Part shown: positions 12,693-14,495 of the stretch, piece after piece | How the letters are laid out: each line of letters begins with the position of its first letter | Position numbering within the stretch: the stretch's first letter is position 1 | Source of the DNA: JAFLCA01 sp041907145 | GTDB taxonomy: Bacteria > Bdellovibrionota_C > UBA2361 > JAFLCA01 | Direction of reading: 5' to 3' | DNA length: 14,495 bases | Assembly (NCBI GenBank): GCA_041907145.1 | Contig: JAYRHW010000059.1 | Location: 1 to 14,495 of the forward strand | The notes under the pieces: model-generated | Told to the model about the DNA's origin: nothing | Seen by the model: the letters and a program-made list of their open reading frames with translations, nothing else | Database searches by the model: none | Program-made: the position numbers and the translations under genes

Positions 12693-14495
12693 TTATTTCT
12701 GTATTACCGGTTTAACACGCCACTCACTTAGTTCACCAGTAATCATATCCTGGAATATGCCGTGCAGCTCTCCATCGATGGCCTCGCCTCGCATATTGAA
12801 CACAATTCCGTTGGAGACGATGCGAATAGGAGCGGGATCCTCTCCTGGCTTTGGTTCTGCGCCGATGCTTACGACGGCAGGAGTCCAGCCCTCAATCCCC
12901 ACTATCACGGTCAGCTTCTTCTGCTCGCCAAACGAGATTAGTGCCAAGGGAGCATGCCGCCCTCCGGGCAGGCCTGTAACGACGCCTGAGTAGAGACCGG
13001 AAGGTATCGCCGGGAATGCTAGCGGCGCGCCGCTGTACTGCGGGATTGGGGATGCATAGGAGTCTCCGTATCCCAGGAGCGACTTGCCGACGCCGATGTT
13101 GTAGTTCTTGATCAGGAAGATATTCCCAAACCAGAGAATCACAAGTAGTACGCCCATCGACAGAGCCATGTAGCGGGACTTGCGAGGGTCTTTGCGCCAC
13201 ATATCAGCCTTAGCGCTGATTTTCTTCTGCTGGTTGTTTGCGTTCTTTGCGGCTTTAACCTGTTCTGGTCGAATGACAACGGTCTCCTCGAGCTCGCTCT
13301 TTCCCTTCCTCGGAGCGGCGGTCAAATCGATTTTCTTTTCACTGCCCTTGATACTGTCACGAACCTGACCAACAAGGTCACGAGTGATAAGCTGAGTGGC
13401 TTTCTTGCTATCGACTCCTCCGCCGGCGGCGGCCGGAGTAATCTTTTCCGGCTTGGCGAAGGCATCCTTAGCTGCCATGGCAAGGTTCTGCTGGACGTTC
13501 GGGGAAGATATCGCAGGAGGAGCAAGGGGACCGCGTTCTGCGGTCGTGCGTGTTGGCTGCACCACGGCATCCGAAGAATCAAAGGCACGGGAAAGTAATG
13601 AGCCGCCGCCTTTCGAGCCGGCGGTAACTTCTGCAACTTTCTCTGCGCTCAGTGTTTGAGTCGGTGCTACGTCGCGAGTAGCCGGAGCCGTCGGACGGGT
13701 GGGTGCGGCAGTCGGGATAGCAGAAGCTTTCGGCGCAGTCGCTGAGGGCTGCGGGCTAGGCACGGCGGGCTTTGCTTCGATGGTCGCGGAAGCCGGGCCA
13801 GGCGGTGTTGTTTTCACTTCAATTTTCTGGCTGATGCCGGAATTGCCGGGCGACGGTACTGCCGGTTTAGGGACAGAAGGCGTAGTTCCGGAGGCTCCCA
13901 AAAGTGCGCGAGCCGCGGCTCTGCGAGCCTCTGAGGAATCAGCCTGGGCCATAGTTGCGGCGGTTGTGGTCGGCGTTGCCGGTTTGGCAGTGTGCGCAGG
14001 AGCCGGGCTTGGAGTCGGCGCTCCTACTCCCGTCGCAGGCTTTTTCTTCTCGGCCGCGGCGGCGCGTATGGCTGCAAGTACGGCATTTGAGGGCGCTGCG
14101 GCGGTAGCTTGGCTCGCCGAGGCGCTCACGCTCGTAGCCGCAGCCGCGGGAGCCTGGATATTGGCGGGCTGGGCCGCAGTCCCAAGAGGAGCAGCAGCCG
14201 GGGCAGTGATCGGCTTTGCTCGAGCCTCGGAAGGTTTCGGACGATTGACGAGTAATGCCTGCGCCAATTCCTTTGTCGTCGGGAAGCGAGCGCTTGGCTC
14301 GTAGGACATGGCTTGCATGATGGCATTTGCCAGATGAGCAGGGGCCTGAGGTGCTGCGTCTCGTAAATGTTGAAACTTGCCATCACGACGAACATTGAGC
14401 TGATCGACCAGAGGGGCGTTGGCGAATGGGTGCTTCCCGCTCAGCAGTTCGTAAAAGGTCACGCCCATGGCGTAAATATCCGACTGCAGATCGTA
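12693..14495 (-). CDS. Membrane Ser/Thr protein kinase, C-terminal 600 residues (5' end outside window)
   Basis: The frame is open to the window edge, so the start and most of the kinase domain are missing. The visible part begins at kinase subdomain IX (SDIYAMGVTFYELLSGKHPF) and runs through the end of the C-lobe (SYEPSARFPTTKELAQAL). A cytoplasmic linker of about 340 residues, very rich in Ala, Pro and Thr, follows. A basic patch (MWRKDPRKSRY) leads into one membrane helix (about fragment residues 442-462), and an ectodomain of about 138 residues ends the protein. The ectodomain has no PASTA repeats; it is a compact beta-rich unit (SGLYSGVVTGLPGG, KKLTVIVGIEGW, EWRVKPVIQK) that I cannot name. 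EETVVIRPEQ before the helix resembles a phosphothreonine site. It leads the operon with two exported proteins and probably senses something in the envelope. Confidence 0.9.
   Translation of the reverse strand, partial: YDLQSDIYAMGVTFYELLSGKHPFANAPLVDQLNVRRDGKFQHLRDAAPQAPAHLANAIMQAMSYEPSARFPTTKELAQALLVNRPKPSEARAKPITAPAAAPLGTAAQPANIQAPAAAATSVSASASQATAAAPSNAVLAAIRAAAAEKKKPATGVGAPTPSPAPAHTAKPATPTTTAATMAQADSSEARRAAARALLGASGTTPSVPKPAVPSPGNSGISQKIEVKTTPPGPASATIEAKPAVPSPQPSATAPKASAIPTAAPTRPTAPATRDVAPTQTLSAEKVAEVTAGSKGGGSLLSRAFDSSDAVVQPTRTTAERGPLAPPAISSPNVQQNLAMAAKDAFAKPEKITPAAAGGGVDSKKATQLITRDLVGQVRDSIKGSEKKIDLTAAPRKGKSELEETVVIRPEQVKAAKNANNQQKKISAKADMWRKDPRKSRYMALSMGVLLVILWFGNIFLIKNYNIGVGKSLLGYGDSYASPIPQYSGAPLAFPAIPSGLYSGVVTGLPGGRHAPLALISFGEQKKLTVIVGIEGWTPAVVSIGAEPKPGEDPAPIRIVSNGIVFNMRGEAIDGELHGIFQDMITGELSEWRVKPVIQK

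Noticed and set aside
13699..14304. 201-residue Ala/Gly-rich open frame on the plus strand
   Set aside because: It is the mirror of the low-complexity Ala/Pro linker of the kinase; a GC-rich repetitive sequence opens several frames at once.
1..14495. Mobile elements, CRISPR arrays, tRNA or rRNA genes
   Set aside because: I found no transposase or integrase frame, no regularly spaced direct repeats, and no tRNA- or rRNA-like stretch; the few gaps between genes are short.

Overview
The window reads as chromosomal DNA of a moderately GC-rich, aerobic, Gram-negative-type bacterium. A single-chain E1 (alpha-beta fusion) 2-oxoacid dehydrogenase, a membrane Ser/Thr kinase with a long Ala/Pro linker, and an orphan solute-binding protein inside the dehydrogenase operon together suggest Acidobacteriota (Terriglobia-like). 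That taxonomic call is inference from gene content, not a search result. I see no tRNA, rRNA, CRISPR array, insertion sequence or prophage gene.

Left region (1-3036): a redox/respiration module read divergently. On the minus strand are a DoxX-family membrane protein, a type II NADH dehydrogenase and a possible 22-residue membrane peptide. On the plus strand are an ECF-type sigma factor and a small soluble zinc-type anti-sigma factor, coupled through an ATGA overlap. The 177-base gap between the two arms holds two back-to-back promoters with identical elements, GTGTAACAA-N13-GCTACTAA, at 2042-2071 (minus) and 2088-2117 (plus). The spacing looks ECF-like, so the simplest reading is that this sigma factor drives both its own operon and the respiratory operon. 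This is the most informative feature of the window.

Middle region (3104-10351): a tight minus-strand operon in the order lpd (E3), solute-binding protein, lipB, fused E1, E2, rsmD. Gaps are 6 nt, a 4-nt overlap, 1 nt, 30 nt and 18 nt. It encodes all catalytic parts of a 2-oxoacid dehydrogenase complex plus the octanoyltransferase that starts lipoylation of the E2 arm. The binding protein, with no permease or ATPase beside it, is the unusual member.

Right region (10459-14495): a second minus-strand operon. A Ser/Thr kinase, truncated by the window edge, is followed by two exported proteins of unknown function and an RluA-family pseudouridine synthase. The last three genes are joined by 4-nt start/stop overlaps. 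The two exported proteins share a layout: signal peptide, beta-rich domain, a single mature cysteine, then a helical C-terminus. With the kinase ectodomain they may form an uncharacterised envelope-signalling unit.
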